A program made the position numbers and the translations under genes. From positions 894,396-958,395 of the forward strand of contig MFFN01000004.1 in NCBI GenBank assembly GCA_001777915.1: DNA of 64,000 nucleotides, given 5' to 3'. Source of the stretch: Candidatus Edwardsbacteria bacterium RifOxyA12_full_54_48 (GTDB lineage: Bacteria; Edwardsbacteria; AC1; EtOH8). This document shows, piece after piece, positions 62,986 to 64,000 of this stretch. Below the pieces are notes generated by a model, which saw only the letters and a list, made by a program, of their open reading frames with translations, ran no database searches and had not been told where the DNA came from. Every line of letters starts with the position of its first letter. Position 1 is the first letter of the stretch.

Positions 62986-63021
62986 TTGAAAAAGCTCGAA
63001 CCTTATGAAAAGATTCGAGCC
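62986..63021 (-). terminator. Intrinsic terminator between the cobalamin riboswitch and btuF
   Basis: On the minus strand GCTCGAA and TTCGAGC pair around a loop (63020-63014 with 63000-62994), followed by TTTTT. It is the natural expression platform of the riboswitch. Confidence 0.8.
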
Positions 63022-63075
63022 TTGACCTTAAAACAAATCAAGCCCGACCTTTTCCCTCGAAGGTCCGGTAAATAT

Positions 63076-63253
63076 CCTGTTAAGGCCGGTCTCCTGGCTT
63101 GCCCGAATCCCAAGCGCCTTCCCGTGGTAACAGTGGCGATATGCTTGGATCTATTATTTGGGCTTACAGTTGCGGGGCAGCTCCCGATTTTCTAAAAAAT
63201 TAGAGCACGGGATTCCCGATTATCTCCCGAAAATTCGGGAGCACCTTAACAGG
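63076..63253 (-). promoter_or_regulatory. Cobalamin riboswitch
   Basis: On the minus strand the conserved core GCTGCCCCGCAACTGTAAGC (63181-63162), GGGAAGGC and the B12 box AGCCAGGAGACCGGCC (63099-63084) are all present. P1 is CCTGTTAAGG (63253-63244) paired with CCTTAACAGG (63085-63076), a perfect ten pairs. It should switch off btuF-btuC-btuD when cobalamin is plentiful. Confidence 0.95.
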
Positions 63254-63257
63254 CTGG

Positions 63258-63286
63258 ATTATATAAGAAATTTTAAATTTTGTCAA
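63258..63286 (-). promoter_or_regulatory. Promoter of the cobalamin uptake genes
   Basis: On the minus strand TTGACA (63286-63281) and TATAAT (63263-63258) are 17 bases apart, and the riboswitch P1 stem starts five bases further. Confidence 0.87.
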
Positions 63287-63302
63287 GTGGTACTAAAATT
63301 GA

Positions 63303-63415
63303 CCTGCTGGACAAAGCCGGTAGATTATTTTTGCCCATTTGGGCGTAGTCTGCCGACTACATCCTTCATTAGCCAGGCATAGAGCATAACCGATTTCGTC
63401 GGTCAAAGGCGGAGA
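63303..63415 (+). repeat. Dispersed ~115-bp repeat, copy 1
   Basis: Contains the 78-base core from 63325 to 63402 that recurs with few changes in copies 2 and 3 and is followed by AAAGGCGGAGA. Confidence 0.9.
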
Positions 63416-63442
63416 TAGTTCTGGCATTAAGCTGACAAAAGC

Positions 63443-63560
63443 TCTGGCTCGCCAGACGAAGCCTGCTGGTTATTTTTGCCCACCTGGGCGTAGTCTGCCG
63501 ACTACATTCTTCATTAGCCAGGCGTAGAGCATAACGGATTTCGTCGGCTAAAGGCGGAGA
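63443..63560 (+). repeat. Dispersed ~115-bp repeat, copy 2
   Basis: Core 63470-63547 matches copies 1 and 3 at nearly every position; it is preceded by CTGGCTCGCCAGACGAAGCC and followed by AAAGGCGGAGA. Confidence 0.9.
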
Positions 63561-63613
63561 GTCAGCCTCCTTCGTTCCTCTTGATAGAAAATAAATAAAG
63601 GGAACTACGGCGG

Positions 63614-63865
63614 CTAAAGGGATTTTAATAAATGTTTTAGTGAGAACGCTCGACCGGAACCGCTTTTGAGGTATTTCTCAAAAAGGAAAGCCTTTTCTTT
63701 ATTTTTGAAGCAGCAATACCAAATTAAATCGTATGGTCCTTTATTTTTGGTATATTGTGCCAATCCCTCATTATGCTTTTTCAATCTCTCGGTCAAACTA
63801 TTTGTGCAGCCAACATAGGTTTTCAAAGTTGTTTGGCTTCGAATTATGTAAACGAAGTAATCCAT
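63614..63865 (-). CDS. GIY-YIG nuclease domain protein
   Basis: The 83-residue protein reads DYFVYIIRSQTTLKTYVGCT (GIY and YIG motifs as VYI and YVG), ERLKKHN with the conserved Arg, then FLFEKYLKSGSGRAF with the catalytic Glu. Stand-alone GIY-YIG proteins of this YhbQ/UPF0213-like kind are small putative endonucleases. ATG 63865 gives the usual start; a TTG two codons earlier also exists. It lies between copies 2 and 3 of the dispersed repeat. Confidence 0.9.
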   Translation of the reverse strand: MDYFVYIIRSQTTLKTYVGCTNSLTERLKKHNEGLAQYTKNKGPYDLIWYCCFKNKEKAFLFEKYLKSGSGRAFSLKHLLKSL

Positions 63866-63896
63866 GCCCAAAACAATTAAAATAGTTTAATTTCTC

Positions 63897-64000
63897 TCTG
63901 GCTTGCCAGACGAAGCCTGCTGGTTATTTTTGCCCACCTGGGCGTAGTCTGCCGACTACATCCTTCATTAGCCAGGCATAGAGCATAACCGATTTCGTCG
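63897..64000 (+). repeat. Dispersed ~115-bp repeat, copy 3 (cut by window edge)
   Basis: From CTGGCTTGCCAGACGAAGCC to the end of the window; matches copy 2 at the left end and copy 1 at the internal differences (ATCC, GGCATAG, AACCGA), so the copies share a mosaic of variants. Confidence 0.9.

Noticed and set aside
63303..64000. The three direct repeats at the right end as a CRISPR array
   Set aside because: The units are about 115 bases with irregular spacing and a gene between them; there are no short repeat/unique-spacer units and no cas genes.

Overview
The window is about 64 kb of a moderately GC-rich, gene-dense bacterial chromosome from a diderm. BamD-like and Lnt proteins, a TonB-dependent receptor and secreted proteins with FlgD-like C-terminal domains all point to an outer membrane. 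The mix of conserved core genes, FlgD-type secreted proteins and many dispersed short repeats suggests an uncultured candidate-phylum lineage of the FCB / Edwardsbacteria / TA06 / WOR-3 type. That placement is inference from gene content and style; no phylogeny could be run.

Layout. 1-2.7 kb: 3' end of smc, corA, ftsY. 2.8-7.1 kb: an FMN riboswitch with promoter and intrinsic terminator, then ribD-ribE-ribBA-ribH-nusB. 7.1-9.8 kb: phosphoesterase, glycosyltransferase, flippase-like protein. 9.8-15.2 kb: fmt, DUF116, rsmB, two membrane-anchored PASTA proteins, rpe. 15.2-17.2 kb: flavin reductase, rubredoxin and flavodiiron protein (an O2/NO reduction module), set among inverted repeats. 17.8-26.2 kb: ffh-rpsP-khpA-rimM-trmD-rplS-rnhB-yraN, a glycosyltransferase, comM, bamD, nadD. 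26.2-35.4 kb: a cyclic-nucleotide island with a PqqD/site-2-protease/double-cNMP fusion, a PHP hydrolase, two divergent single-domain cNMP proteins and a class III cyclase-ATPase-TPR protein. 35.4-41.1 kb: a large secreted protein and a winged-helix gene behind a good sigma-54 promoter, next to a GAF-AAA+-HTH sigma-54 activator. 41.3-52.3 kb: LPP20-like protein, pcrA/uvrD, PflX-like radical SAM protein, histidine kinase and response regulator, outer-membrane protein, htpX, secreted M28 peptidase. 52.4-52.95 kb: two tRNA-Ser genes. 53-57.8 kb: ECF sigma/anti-sigma pair, TonB-like protein, lnt, purN. 57.8-63.3 kb (minus strand): cobalamin riboswitch, btuF-btuC-btuD, two small genes and btuB. 63.3-64 kb: three copies of a 110-120 bp repeat around a GIY-YIG nuclease gene.

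The most unusual signal is at the two tRNA-Ser genes. Each is followed directly by a 97-or-so-base element that folds as three consecutive hairpins, and then by an exact second copy of that tRNA's own last 21-22 bases, starting in the T-loop. The two elements share structure and constant segments, but their first hairpins differ and partly copy their own tRNA in antisense. The second hairpin resembles a palindromic insert found in frame inside ffh. Other repeat families sit in frame in ftsY and fmt, around the flavodiiron gene and at the right end, so the genome carries several families of small mobile-looking repeats.
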